Positions 41,273-50,428 of a stretch of DNA of 56,518 bases are shown here, piece after piece. The position numbers and the translations under genes are program-made. Every line of letters begins with the position of its first letter. Positions within the stretch are counted from its first letter, which is position 1. The notes beneath the pieces are model-generated. The model was not told where the DNA came from, made no database searches, and was given only the letters and a program-made list of their open reading frames with translations. The stretch comes from Micromonospora sp. KC723 (lineage in GTDB: Bacteria; Actinomycetota; Actinomycetes; Mycobacteriales; Micromonosporaceae), in the NCBI RefSeq assembly GCF_004348595.1, contig NZ_SMKD01000023.1, forward strand, positions 1 through 56,518. The letters run 5' to 3'.

Positions 41273-44200
41273 CTAGCCCACCAGCGGACTCAGGGTGTCG
41301 GCGAACGGCGTCACCCCGATCCGGTCCACGATGGGCGCCTGCTTCGAGCGCAGCAGCACACCGGGGAACGTGTCGGAGGCGTACGTGGTTCCGTCGAAGT
41401 TCGGCAGTTCCGCGGCGGAGAACCTGATCGCGTTCTGCCCCTGGACCAGCTGCACCGGGATGGTCAGCTCCCAGTAGTTGTTGGCGTGGAACGAGTGCGG
41501 GAACGTGACCCGCCGCACCTGCCCGTTGATCGAGATGTCCGCGTGGCGGGCCAGCGGGTCCGGGTTGTAGTGCGTGGCCGGCGCCTGCTCCGGGTTGGAG
41601 TAGCGGACGGTCAGCGCGTACACGCCGGCCTGGGTGGCGTTGACGGTGAAGGTCAGCGTGTTGCCGTTGCCCGGGTCGCCGCCGACGTTCGTCACCGCCC
41701 TGCCGCCGCTGGCCAGCGAGTAGTCGGCGATCACCGCCGTACCGGCACGCTGGGCGTTCTCCGCCTCGTACCAGGTGGTTACCAGGGTGCCCTGGGTGCG
41801 CTGCACCCGGAGCCGGTCGACCCGGGTGTCGGTGGTGGTGCTCTTGCCGGTGAGCGTGATCTTGTTGATGCCGCCGGACAGGAACACCTTGACGCGCTTG
41901 GAGGCGGTGACGTCGCCGACGTTCTGGCCGTTGACCGAGAGCCCGGCGTTGGCGCTACCCACCATGTCGACGTCGACCGCGGACTCGCCGTCGACGGGCG
42001 AGTAGACCCAGAAGCTGACCGACTGTCCCTGGCGGATCGCGGCCACGCCGGCACCGGAGACGCCGGTCTGGTTGTGCAGGGTCCGGGCGCCGCCGACGAG
42101 GGTGGCGTGCTCGGCCTCGTAGATCGCCTGGGCCGCGGCCGGGTTGGGCAGCGACAGGTCGATCTTGTCGATGATCACGTCGCCCTTGGTGGTACGTGTC
42201 CCGTTGAGGTTGCGCGCCGCGAGGGTGATCGTGTGGCTGCCCGCGGTCAGGTTGACCTTGGTGTCAGCGTGGTCCCAGACCACCCACTTGTAACCCAGCG
42301 GCATGGAGAGCTCCTGCTCGGCGCCACCGTCGACGCGCAGGAAGATGTTGGTCGGGCCCTGCTCGGCGATCAGGTTGTAGGTGTTGAGCGAGTTGGCGAA
42401 GACGCTCAGGTCGTACGTGCCGTTCTGCGGCACGGATACGTTGAAGTTGAGCACCACGTCGGAGTTGGTGCGCAGCCCGCCGACGTTGTACGTGCCGGAG
42501 GTGTAGAACTTCGCGACGTCCGACGGGGTGCCCTCCGGCCCGTTGCGCGACCAGCCGGTGCCGGTGTGCGCGGCGTCTTCCGCCTCGTACGTCGCCTGCC
42601 ACAGCTTCGGCGCGACGGCGGGGGCGGTCGCCGAGCCACCCGGGGCCAGGGTGATCTGGTACGCGGAGGACTCCTTCAACCTCGGCAGGCTGTTGCCGAA
42701 GTCGAACCCCACCCTGCCGTTGACCACCGGAGCGACGAGTTCCGCCACGACCTCCGGCTGGCCGGAGTCACCGATCTGGCCGGGCACGGGATCTCCTGGA
42801 CCAGCGCGTGCACCCTCTGGCCGAAGACGGCGCTGTTGACGTTTCGGAACTGCACGTACGCGTTGCCCGCCGCGCCACCGAAGATGGTCTTGGCCTGCGC
42901 CTTGGTGGTGTCGAGAGTGCCGACGCCCTGCAGCGTGTAGCTGACGTTCGGCTGCGGCGGGGTCACCTTCACCGTCCGCCCGGTGAGCTGGCCGTACGCG
43001 TTGAGCAGCCACCACTGACCGTTGCCGCGGTTGGCCTGCACCGCCGAGTCGCTGAGGTTGCCGTCGATGTTCCAGTACGCGATGTCGGCGTCCACCTTGG
43101 ACTCCTCGATCGCCGAGATCCACTGGATCATCTGGCCCGGCACCGAGGTGTGGTAGTTGAAGGCGTACTCGTTGATGTTGATCGGCAACTGCCGGCCCTC
43201 GTGCGCCGTGCCGGCGAAGACCGTGCGCTCCCAGCCGCGGTACTTCGCGACGCTGGTGCGCACCTGCGCCGGGTTGCTCAGCTCGTGCCAGGTCATCACC
43301 TCCGGCACGGTGTTCGTCGCCACCGTGTGCCGCAGGAAGCCCTGCACCTGGTTGTAGAGCACGCTGGTGTTCGGTCCGGCGATGCGCGCGTTCGGCATCT
43401 TGCCCTTGATCAGGGCGTACGCCTCGTTCCACGCGGCGAAGAAGTACTGCGGGTCATTGAGCCAACTGATCTTGTTGCAACTCCATGTCCCGGTGCCGAA
43501 CATGTTGCCCTCGGGCTCGTTGAACGGCACGAACACGATGTTGTCCTGGTACTGCGCCGGGAGTTGGAGCACCTGGTCGACCTGTTTGGCGAGCTTCTGC
43601 TTGTAGTCGCTCATCCGCTCCGCGCAGGTGTTGCCCGGCCACTGGTACGGGAAGCCGCGGTAGATGTCCGTCATGTAGATGTAGACGTCACCGTTGGTGG
43701 CGTCGGCGAGCGGCTTGACCACCTCCAGCGCGTCCGCGCCGGGGTGCTGCGGGCCGTCCTGCGCCTTGGTCGAGACGGTACGCAGGTTGATGCCCTCGAT
43801 CAGGTTGCGCGTCGGCAGTCCCTCGCCGTACAGGCCGTAGAGGACCCCGGAGGCGCCACCGTGGAACGGGCCGGTGTCGGCGGCCAGGTCGATGGCGAGG
43901 TCGGTCATCACGGTGACGTTGGCCTGGACCTGGGTCGTCGTTCCGTCGACCGTGCCGGTGACGGTGAACTGGTTACGGTCGGCGTACTGCGTCGGGCTGA
44001 TCGCCGGCCAGGTGATCGCCAGCCGGCGGACGATGCCGTCGGTGTACTGGCCGTCGACGGTGGCGGGCAGGTTGGGCGCCGTGCCGGCGGGGGTGGTGAT
44101 CGTGAACGACGTCTGCGCCAGGCCGGTCAGGGTGGCGAGGCGGTTGCCGGCGAGGTCGGCGACCTCCGCCGGGGTCAGCGCGGCGTCGTACACCCGGAAG

Positions 44201-44925
44201 TCGTCCAGCGCGCCGGCCAGGAACGGGTGCCCGTTCCAGAACGCCTTGCCCAGGAAGCCGGACGTGGTGTTCGTGTCGGAGTGCATGACGGTGGCGAGGT
44301 TGATGGCGGCGGTCCGGCTGCCGACCTTCGCCCCGTTGATGTAGTACGTGATCGTCTGGCCGTTGATGGTGGTGACCAGGTTGACCCACTGGCCGGTCGG
44401 CAGTTTCTGCGTTCCCGGCACGCCGACCTCGGCGGTGCCGTTGACCGGCTTGATCGACGATCGGGTCGTCGCGTCCCCCTGGTAGGACGGGGTCACGAAG
44501 GTGGCGGTGTTCAGGTCCTTGCCGAGGTTGTAGACCCACTGGAAGTCCGGACCGCCCGACCACTTGAACAAGGTCGAGATGGTCATGGCCGAGCGGTTCT
44601 TGAACAGCCCGTTCGGGATGCGCACGTACGGCGCCGTGGTCGAGGTGCTGGCGCCACCCGGCAGGACCAGTGCCTGGGTGCCGTCCGCGCCCGCGGTGGT
44701 GCTGGCCGAGCCGGGGTTGACCAGCGTCCCGTTGAGCCCGGACGGTGAGCGGTCGGTGACCGCGCCGGCGGACAGGCTGCCTTCGAAGTCGTAGTGCAGG
44801 ACAAGGTTGGCTGTCGGTTCGGCCGACAGCGCGGGAGAGGCCGGCAGGGCCAGCGTTGCGGCCAGACCCAGGAGGGCGGTGTGTGTCAACAGCCGGCGAG
44901 CATGCCGGCTTCGGTGAGCGGACAT
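41273..44925 (-). pseudogene. LamG / clan GH-A glycosidase-like / triple CBM6-35-type secreted protein, interrupted by a one-base frameshift
   Basis: Read across one frameshift this is a 1217-residue secreted protein. The ATG is at 44925-44923 (GGGAGA upstream) with a signal peptide ending ALSA. A LamG-type jelly-roll (about 40-245) and a short Ig-like stretch (about 250-340) precede a TIM-barrel part (about 345-700). That part has FVPFNEPEGN and ININEYAFNY, which look like acid/base and nucleophile glutamates of a clan GH-A enzyme (GH39-like). Three carbohydrate-binding modules follow (YEAEDAAHTG, YEAEHATLVG, YEAENAQRAG). At 42787 the frame shifts: EIP is followed by VPGQIGDSG only if one G is restored. 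Both halves are otherwise intact, so a sequencing error or a recent mutation is likely. The substrate is unknown. Confidence 0.8.
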
Positions 44926-44955
44926 CGGGTTCTCCCGTCCGATTGGTGCGGAGCC

Positions 44956-44969
44956 TCGAATCGATTCGA
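44956..44969. promoter_or_regulatory. LacI-type operator, perfect palindrome TCGAATCGATTCGA
   Basis: This 14-base palindrome is perfect and lies 30 bases upstream of the LamG glycosidase start, where a bound repressor would block initiation. The CG-centred, A/T-flanked form is typical of LacI-family sites. Confidence 0.7.
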
Positions 44970-45042
44970 ATGGTGCGCTTCTCTGGTGCCGGGGGTCAGC
45001 AGCGAGTGCAGAGGCAGTGTGAGGACGTGGAATGAGTTGCTG

Positions 45043-45056
45043 TCGAACCGATTCGC
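45043..45056. promoter_or_regulatory. Second copy of the operator, TCGAACCGATTCGC
   Basis: It differs from the site at 44956 by two bases in 14 and starts 87 bases farther from the gene. Two sites at this spacing could support looping by a tetrameric or paired LacI-type protein. Confidence 0.6.
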
Positions 45057-45088
45057 TTGAGGGGGAGGTTAAGTTCCGGCTACGAGCA

Positions 45089-45118
45089 TGTCAACGGCGG
45101 TCGCCGCCGTGGTTGACA
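45089..45118 (-). terminator. Imperfect hairpin downstream of CE2 esterase gene
   Basis: TGTCAAC (45089-45095) pairs with GTTGACA (45112-45118), with an inner GGCGG/CCGCC stem and a small bulge. It lies about 225 bases after the esterase stop, so it could end that transcript or be an unrelated operator. Confidence 0.4.
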
Positions 45119-45343
45119 CGTCGGGGTTCAGACGCCGTCCCGGTACGGCATACGCGACCGGTCGGAACGCGTCGCCGCCGCGGACGACCCTGATTTCCCC
45201 CCGGCCTGCCGGAGCGTGTTCGTGACGGTCGTGCCCAACTGCTGAGCAGCAAGCGGCGCAGGCGGCGGGAGGGGCGTCGCCGTACGGACGACCTCGTCGA
45301 GGTGCGCTGATGAGGGCCGACGTACGGGCGTGGCCCATGCCGG

Positions 45344-46834
45344 CTACCAGCCCAGCGGCAGGCTGCCGACGAACGTGCCGAACCGGTCGGCGATGAGCTG
45401 GTGGTCGCGGGCGGAGTAGTGCCAGTGGCAACCGAGAAGGTCCAGGCTGGTGCCGTCGAGGGCCCAGTAGCGGACCCGGCTGTCGCCCGCGCTGGTGCGC
45501 TCCTGCACCACCTGCCGGACGGAGTCCGCGAAGGGGCTGGCGCCGACGGCGACGATGGTCGTGTTGGTGCCGTAGCGGGTCCGCAGCTTCTGCAGGAAGG
45601 AGCCGTAGGCGGCGCGGTAGGCGGCGACAAGACTCTCGGCTGTCCACGGCTCGCCGGGGTTGAGGGCGGTCGAGAAGTCGTTGGTGCCGAGGTAGACCAC
45701 GACGAGCTGGGGCCGCCAGGTGTCGGGGTTCCACACGTCGCCGGGCACGTTCAACAGCGCGCGGTCGTAGTAGGTGCGGTAGTCGGTGCCGGGATCGCTG
45801 CCGTTGTAGTTGCGGACCATGCCTCTGCCGGAGAACGCGTTGATCTGGTAGTCGGCCGACAGTCGGCGCGCGACCAGCGCGCCGTAACTGACGTCGGTGT
45901 TGGTGGTGCGGTTCACCTGGTCGCCGGTGCAGTCCCGGCTGGTGGACGTGTTGCCGTAGCCAGCCGTCAGTGAGTCGCCGATGAACTCGATCTGCCGGCT
46001 CCGGGCTGCCGGCTTGGTGAGGATCGCGCCGCCCGGGGCGGCGACGAACCCACCGAACTCGCTGGTGCTCCACGGGCTCTCGTTGCGCTTGACGAGGCGC
46101 ACGGTGTGCTCGGCGTTGCTCAGCCCGGTGACCCACCGGGTGGTCTGGCCGGGCGTCACGAGGGTGGCGACGGTCGCGCCGTCGACCTGGACGACGTAGT
46201 CGGCGGCCGAGTCGTTCAGCACGATCCCCACCCCGGTGCCCCGGAACCGGCCCTCGAAGTAGACGCCGGGCCAGCTGTACTGCACACTGCTGCCGCTGGC
46301 CTTGACACGGCCCGCGGTGTGTACCCGGGACAGCGCCTCGCCGGGCGGCGGGCTCGTGGGGCCGCTCGACGGTGACGCGCTGGGCGACGACGCGCTGGGC
46401 GACGGCGAGGCCACGCCGCCGGTGCAGGTCGTCCCGTTGAGCGCGAAACTCTCCGGGGCCGGGTTGCCGCCGGTCCACGACCCGTTGAACCCGAAGCTGG
46501 TGCTGCCGTTGGTCGACAGGGTGCCGTTCCACGCCGTGTTGCGCGCCGTCACCGTTGATCCGTTCTGGGTCAGCGAGGTGTTCCACGCCTGCGTCACCCG
46601 CTGCCCGGCCCCGAACGACCAGGTCAACGTCCAGCTCGTCACCGGGTCGCCGAGGTTCCTGAGCTCTACGTTCGCGCCGAATCCACCCGCCCACCGCGAG
46701 GTGACCGTGTACGTGACGGCGCAGCCCGCCGCCGCGGCGTGCGCGGCCACGGCGACGGCGGTCGCCGTGCCGGCCAGCACGGTCGACGCGGCCACCGCGA
46801 CGAGCATCCTGGTGCGGGATGGGTGCGTGGGCAT
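45344..46834 (-). CDS. Secreted CE2-type carbohydrate esterase (SGNH) with N-terminal CBM2
   Basis: This 496-residue secreted esterase probably removes acetyl groups from xylan or mannan. The ATG at 46834-46832 is preceded by GGAGGAGAA. A signal peptide (MLVAVAASTVLAGTATAVAV) leads to a CBM2 (about 35-140; VTYTVTSRWAGGFGANVELR, STSFGFNGSW), a Ser/Pro linker and an SGNH domain. A jelly-roll (about 165-270) precedes the catalytic part, as in family CE2. The nucleophile Ser lies in FIGDSLTAGYG, GTND in VYLGTNDFS, and the Asp/His region reads LLGCHWHYSARDH. It lies upstream of the LamG glycosidase on the same strand. Confidence 0.88.
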   Translation of the reverse strand: MPTHPSRTRMLVAVAASTVLAGTATAVAVAAHAAAAGCAVTYTVTSRWAGGFGANVELRNLGDPVTSWTLTWSFGAGQRVTQAWNTSLTQNGSTVTARNTAWNGTLSTNGSTSFGFNGSWTGGNPAPESFALNGTTCTGGVASPSPSASSPSASPSSGPTSPPPGEALSRVHTAGRVKASGSSVQYSWPGVYFEGRFRGTGVGIVLNDSAADYVVQVDGATVATLVTPGQTTRWVTGLSNAEHTVRLVKRNESPWSTSEFGGFVAAPGGAILTKPAARSRQIEFIGDSLTAGYGNTSTSRDCTGDQVNRTTNTDVSYGALVARRLSADYQINAFSGRGMVRNYNGSDPGTDYRTYYDRALLNVPGDVWNPDTWRPQLVVVYLGTNDFSTALNPGEPWTAESLVAAYRAAYGSFLQKLRTRYGTNTTIVAVGASPFADSVRQVVQERTSAGDSRVRYWALDGTSLDLLGCHWHYSARDHQLIADRFGTFVGSLPLGW

Positions 46835-46859
46835 GGCTTCTCCTCCGGGCAGGGGCAGC

Positions 46860-46877
46860 GATCGAAGTATCTCGATC
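46860..46877. promoter_or_regulatory. Operator candidate GATCGA-N6-TCGATC
   Basis: Perfect six-base arms flank six bases, 26 bases upstream of the CE2 esterase start. The sequence differs from the operators near the LamG gene, so a different regulator may act here. Confidence 0.5.
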
Positions 46878-47056
46878 ACCGCGACTGCTGGCAACACCTG
46901 GGCCGGATCGGGCCGCGAACCGGTGGAGAATCTGCCGGGTTTGGGCGATAGGCGTGCCACCCGTTCGAGTGGTCTTCGCCCGTTGGAGGCCGGGACCCGG
47001 CGGTCCCGTCCGGTCGGCCGGCCAGTACCCGGGCCGCCCGTCCTGCGTCGGTACGC

Positions 47057-47093
47057 CACGGTCCTTGGAGGACGACGCTGTCCTGCAACCGTG
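47057..47093 (-). terminator. Hairpin after multicopper oxidase 2 gene
   Basis: CACGGT pairs with ACCGTG at the outside, and AGGAC with GTCCT inside, with small bulges. It begins about 15 bases after the oxidase stop. Confidence 0.45.
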
Positions 47094-47107
47094 TCCATTA
47101 GGGCGGG

Positions 47108-48838
47108 TCACGAGTACATCAGGTGCAGTGTCATCCCGGTGTGCGCCAGGTTGTGGCAGTGGTTGGCCCACATCCCGGGGTTGTCGGCCCGGAACGCCAC
47201 CTCCCAGACGTCGCCGGGGCGTACGTCGAACGAGTCCAGCCACAGGGGGCTCCCGGTCGCGGGCTGTCTGTTGTGGGACAGCACCAGGACGTGATGCCCG
47301 TGCAGATGCCACGGGTGTACCACCATCGATCGGTTCACGATCGTGAACCTGACGATGTCGCCGAGACGTACGGCGTGAGGCGGGATGTCCGGGTCGGTCG
47401 CGCCGTTGACGGTGTGGGCGTACCTCGGGAGTAGTCCGCGCAGGTCGAGGCCGCGATCCAGGACGAGGGTGAACTTCCGGTCGAACCGGGACCACGGTGC
47501 CGGGGAACCGACGCCGTAGCCGAGCGGGTCCAGCACCGGCCACCCGTCGGTCGCCGCCGACATCGGTCCGGTCGAGTAGACCGCTCGTCCGTCAACGAAG
47601 AGCGCCACCGGTGTGGCCGGCGCGGTGAACACCAGGTCGTAGCGTCCGCCGGCCGGGATCAGCACGGCGGTGTCCACAAGCGGGGTCGGTCCCCGCAGCT
47701 CGTATCCGTCGATCGCGGCGACCCGGAACGGGGTCCCGGCCAGGGCGTACCGGTGTGTGGTGCTGTCGGTGTTGATCAGCCGTAGCCGTACGGGCTCTCC
47801 CGCCTCGACCGGCTCCACGCGCGGTGCCGGCAGCGGCTCGCCGGCCAGCGTGTGTACCGGCACCGTGACGTCGACACCGGTCACCGGCGCCGGCCGCACC
47901 ACCAGGGCACCGTAGAGTCCCTTCCGCACGCCGACGTCGGATACCGCGTGCGTGTGGTACCAGTACGTTCCGGCCTGACCGGCGCGGAACCGGTAGACGA
48001 ACTCCTGTCCGGGCAGCACCGCCGCCTGCGTCACCCCGGGTACCCCGTCCTGACTGTTCGGCACGTCGTAGCCGTGCCAGTGCAGCGTGACCCCACGCGC
48101 GATGTCCCGGTTGCGCAGCGTCACCGCCAGGACGTCGCCGACGGTGGCGGTCAACTCCGGCCCGGGAACCTGTCCGTTGAAGGCCCACGCCGCGACGTCA
48201 CGGCCGCTCACCCGCACCGTGGCGGTTCCGGCCGTCAGGGTGAACCGCCTGGTCGGCTCGCCCACGGTCGACGCATCCTGGTATCGGTGATCGTGTGGCG
48301 CGGCGGGAGTCGCCCCCGGAACGAGCAGCCCGGTTCCGGCCACCAGCGCCGCGACCGCCACGACGGTGGCCGCCCGAGACAGCGTGCGGGACGGACGTGG
48401 ACTGAGGATGCGCCACGAGACCGCGGTCGCTGCGACGATCCCGGCGACCGCGAGCAGTCCCACGCCCGCCGACGCGGGATAGCCGTGCAGGAGCGTCACC
48501 AGCAGGGCGCCGCTCCCGGCGTACCCGGCGAAGAGCATCGGCACCGCGACGGATCGGATGTCGCCCGGGACCCGCAGCAGCCGTGTCCCGGCGACGACCA
48601 CCCCCGCGAGCGACAGGGGAGCGGCGATGACGACCTTCTCCGCCGCGAACCACCAGCCGGCACGGGCGAGCGCGGTGATCGTGATCGCCCGGGCAAGCGT
48701 GGCGAGCAGCGCGAGGCCGGCCAGTCCCAGTGCGAGCGGCCGACGCCGGGCGGCCGACGCGGCACCGCCGCCGAGCCACCCGGCGGCCGCGAGGACCGCG
48801 ATCACCAGATCGGCCGCGAGCAGCGAACCGGTGTTCAT
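47108..48838 (-). CDS. Membrane-fused multicopper oxidase
   Basis: This 576-residue protein joins about six N-terminal transmembrane helices (residues 5-185; for example LLAADLVIAVLAAAGW, VVIAAPLSLAGVVVAG, MLFAGYAGSGALLVTLL) to an extracytoplasmic three-domain copper oxidase. Copper motifs are TLHWHGYDVPNSQDG, GTYWYHTHAVSDVG, HPWHLHGHHVLVLSH and WANHCHNLAHTGM, with a Cys and an axial Met at the type 1 site. The substrate is unknown; copper or phenols are options. The ATG at 48838-48836 overlaps the stop of the upstream small membrane protein gene. A kinase/regulator pair lies divergently beyond the operon. Confidence 0.9.
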   Translation of the reverse strand: MNTGSLLAADLVIAVLAAAGWLGGGAASAARRRPLALGLAGLALLATLARAITITALARAGWWFAAEKVVIAAPLSLAGVVVAGTRLLRVPGDIRSVAVPMLFAGYAGSGALLVTLLHGYPASAGVGLLAVAGIVAATAVSWRILSPRPSRTLSRAATVVAVAALVAGTGLLVPGATPAAPHDHRYQDASTVGEPTRRFTLTAGTATVRVSGRDVAAWAFNGQVPGPELTATVGDVLAVTLRNRDIARGVTLHWHGYDVPNSQDGVPGVTQAAVLPGQEFVYRFRAGQAGTYWYHTHAVSDVGVRKGLYGALVVRPAPVTGVDVTVPVHTLAGEPLPAPRVEPVEAGEPVRLRLINTDSTTHRYALAGTPFRVAAIDGYELRGPTPLVDTAVLIPAGGRYDLVFTAPATPVALFVDGRAVYSTGPMSAATDGWPVLDPLGYGVGSPAPWSRFDRKFTLVLDRGLDLRGLLPRYAHTVNGATDPDIPPHAVRLGDIVRFTIVNRSMVVHPWHLHGHHVLVLSHNRQPATGSPLWLDSFDVRPGDVWEVAFRADNPGMWANHCHNLAHTGMTLHLMYS

Positions 48839-49287
48839 GCCAGCCCCCGTTGCGGGACGGTCACCTCGGTGACGCCGGCCGGCGCCGGGTGGGCCAGCTT
48901 GCGCGCCGCCTGGAGGACGGCGACAACGACGTGCACCGCGATGATGCCGTTGAGCGCGTGCAGCCCGGCGATGGCCAGGCCGAACGGGGTGCTGACGCCC
49001 GCGGCGTCGGTGGACGCGTTCGCGAGCATGGCGATGAGCGCCTGCAGGACGACGAGACCGAGCGGCAGGAACGCCAGGCCGATGAGTCGCCCCGGTGCCT
49101 TCGCCAGCGCGGCGAACAGGACGGTGAGCAGGGTGAGGACCGGGATGACCACCGTCCCGGTGACGCTGTGCAGGACATATGTGCCCTCGCCCGCGGGTTT
49201 CGTGAACGCGCCGACGGCGGCGAAGACGAACTGCAGGACGAACGCGACGAGCAGCAGGGTGCTGACGACGACGAATGCCTTGCGCAT
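48835..49287 (-). CDS. Four-helix membrane protein (DUF6220-like)
   Basis: This 150-residue protein has four hydrophobic segments (VVVSTLLLVAFVLQFVFAAV, VVIPVLTLLTVLFAAL, GLAFLPLGLVVLQALIAML, GIIAVHVVVAVLQAA). It contains two histidines inside or near helices (VLHSVTG, VHVVV, GLHALNG), which may bind haem or copper. It overlaps the multicopper oxidase gene by four bases and follows the AhpD-like gene by nine bases, so the three form an operon. DUF6220 is from memory and unverified. Confidence 0.75.
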   Translation of the reverse strand: MRKAFVVVSTLLLVAFVLQFVFAAVGAFTKPAGEGTYVLHSVTGTVVIPVLTLLTVLFAALAKAPGRLIGLAFLPLGLVVLQALIAMLANASTDAAGVSTPFGLAIAGLHALNGIIAVHVVVAVLQAARKLAHPAPAGVTEVTVPQRGLA

Positions 49288-49296
49288 GGTGATCTC

Positions 49297-50286
49297 CTAG
49301 GCGTGAGCCGCGGACAGGGCCCGGGCGACGTGGTCGGTGGCCGTGATCGCGCCGTACGCGACGATTCGCACGAGGTCGGCGTCGTCCGGACGGGACAGCC
49401 GCCAGACCGCGACATCGGCCGGGGTGATCGCGGCGGGGGCGAATGCCGCCAGCAGCGCGATCCGTGTCCCGACCCGGTCCATGCCGGACAGGTCCAGGAC
49501 AAGTCTGGAGGCCCACTCGGCGGGCCGGGCCGGATGCTGTCCGTCCTCCCAGCGCACCGTGGCCGCGACCGTCTGGCGCGCCACATCGCTCAGCAGGTCA
49601 CCGCCCCGCGAAGCGACGGTCCTCAGCGCCGCGTACGCGACGCCGACCGGGCTGTCCCCGGCCCACGCCGGTGGCGCCGTCGGGGTGGCGTCGAGCAGCG
49701 GGAGGCTGCGGCCCGGTTCCCTACGCTCCCGGGCCGCTCTGGCGTAGGAGCCGCCCCCGGCTGACGGCACCACCGGTGAGCGCTGTAGACCGCCGGGCAG
49801 CAGATTCGGGTCGAGCAGTGCCGAGACGATCCGGTTGATGAAGTGGAAGGCGAGCAGGCTGCCGGTGATCTCAGGGCCGTACGGGCTGGTCCAGGCGGTG
49901 CTCCGGGGGGTGCGGCTGGCCTCGGCCCAGGCCGCGAGATCGGCCTGCCTCGGATCCTGTGGCGCCCCGCCCCGGGCGATGACCTCGGCCAGCTCGTGCC
50001 CGCAGTGCGCGTGCAGCAGCATCACGTGTGTGTGGACGCAGAACCGGCAGCGGTTCGCCCGCGACACCGCCGACGCCACGAGTTCGCGGTCGATCCGGGA
50101 CACATCGCCGGCGAGCAGTGCCTCGCGCATCAGCGCCCAGGTGGCGGCCAGCACGTCGGGCGCCGGCGAGAGCGCCTGGAAGGTGGGGACCGGCCCGAGG
50201 AAGTCTTCCCGCAGCTGCTGGTAGACCTCCGCGGTCGGACCGGTCGCAGCCTCGACCGGAGCGGGCACGAAGAAGCGGTATGTCAT
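49297..50286 (-). CDS. AhpD/carboxymuconolactone decarboxylase-like protein
   Basis: This 329-residue protein contains the AhpD-type core: an ANRCRFCVHTHVMLLHAHCG stretch with a CxxC active site and a downstream His. Peroxide or aromatic chemistry is typical of the family. The N-terminal part (MTYRFFVPAPVEAATGPTAE) and the long C-terminal helical part are less familiar, and the protein is longer than a single CMD unit, so it may be a fused double-domain form. It is the first gene of the oxidase operon and is divergent from the kinase gene. Confidence 0.82.
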   Translation of the reverse strand: MTYRFFVPAPVEAATGPTAEVYQQLREDFLGPVPTFQALSPAPDVLAATWALMREALLAGDVSRIDRELVASAVSRANRCRFCVHTHVMLLHAHCGHELAEVIARGGAPQDPRQADLAAWAEASRTPRSTAWTSPYGPEITGSLLAFHFINRIVSALLDPNLLPGGLQRSPVVPSAGGGSYARAARERREPGRSLPLLDATPTAPPAWAGDSPVGVAYAALRTVASRGGDLLSDVARQTVAATVRWEDGQHPARPAEWASRLVLDLSGMDRVGTRIALLAAFAPAAITPADVAVWRLSRPDDADLVRIVAYGAITATDHVARALSAAHA

Positions 50287-50428
50287 GGGCTCGATGCTCG
50301 CCGCGGTGAGCCGGAAAGACGTCGTGCCGCCGCAGGCACTTGCCGGGCCTGCGTACCGCGTCCGCAGTACGCCTCATCTACCGCGGGCGTGGGACGCTTC
50401 CTTGTGGCCACCGGTCTACAGTTCGCTC

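Larger units (their letters stand above)
44926..45343. other. Intergenic region with two LacI-type operators
   Basis: This 418-base gap lies between the CE2 esterase stop and the LamG glycosidase start on the same strand. It carries two related palindromes (44956-44969 and 45043-45056) and an imperfect hairpin (45089-45118). No gene is seen. Confidence 0.6.

Noticed and set aside
42780..42795. Programmed ribosomal frameshift in the LamG glycosidase gene
   Set aside because: No X-XXY-YYZ slippery heptamer or nearby stimulatory hairpin is seen. A lost base explains it more simply.
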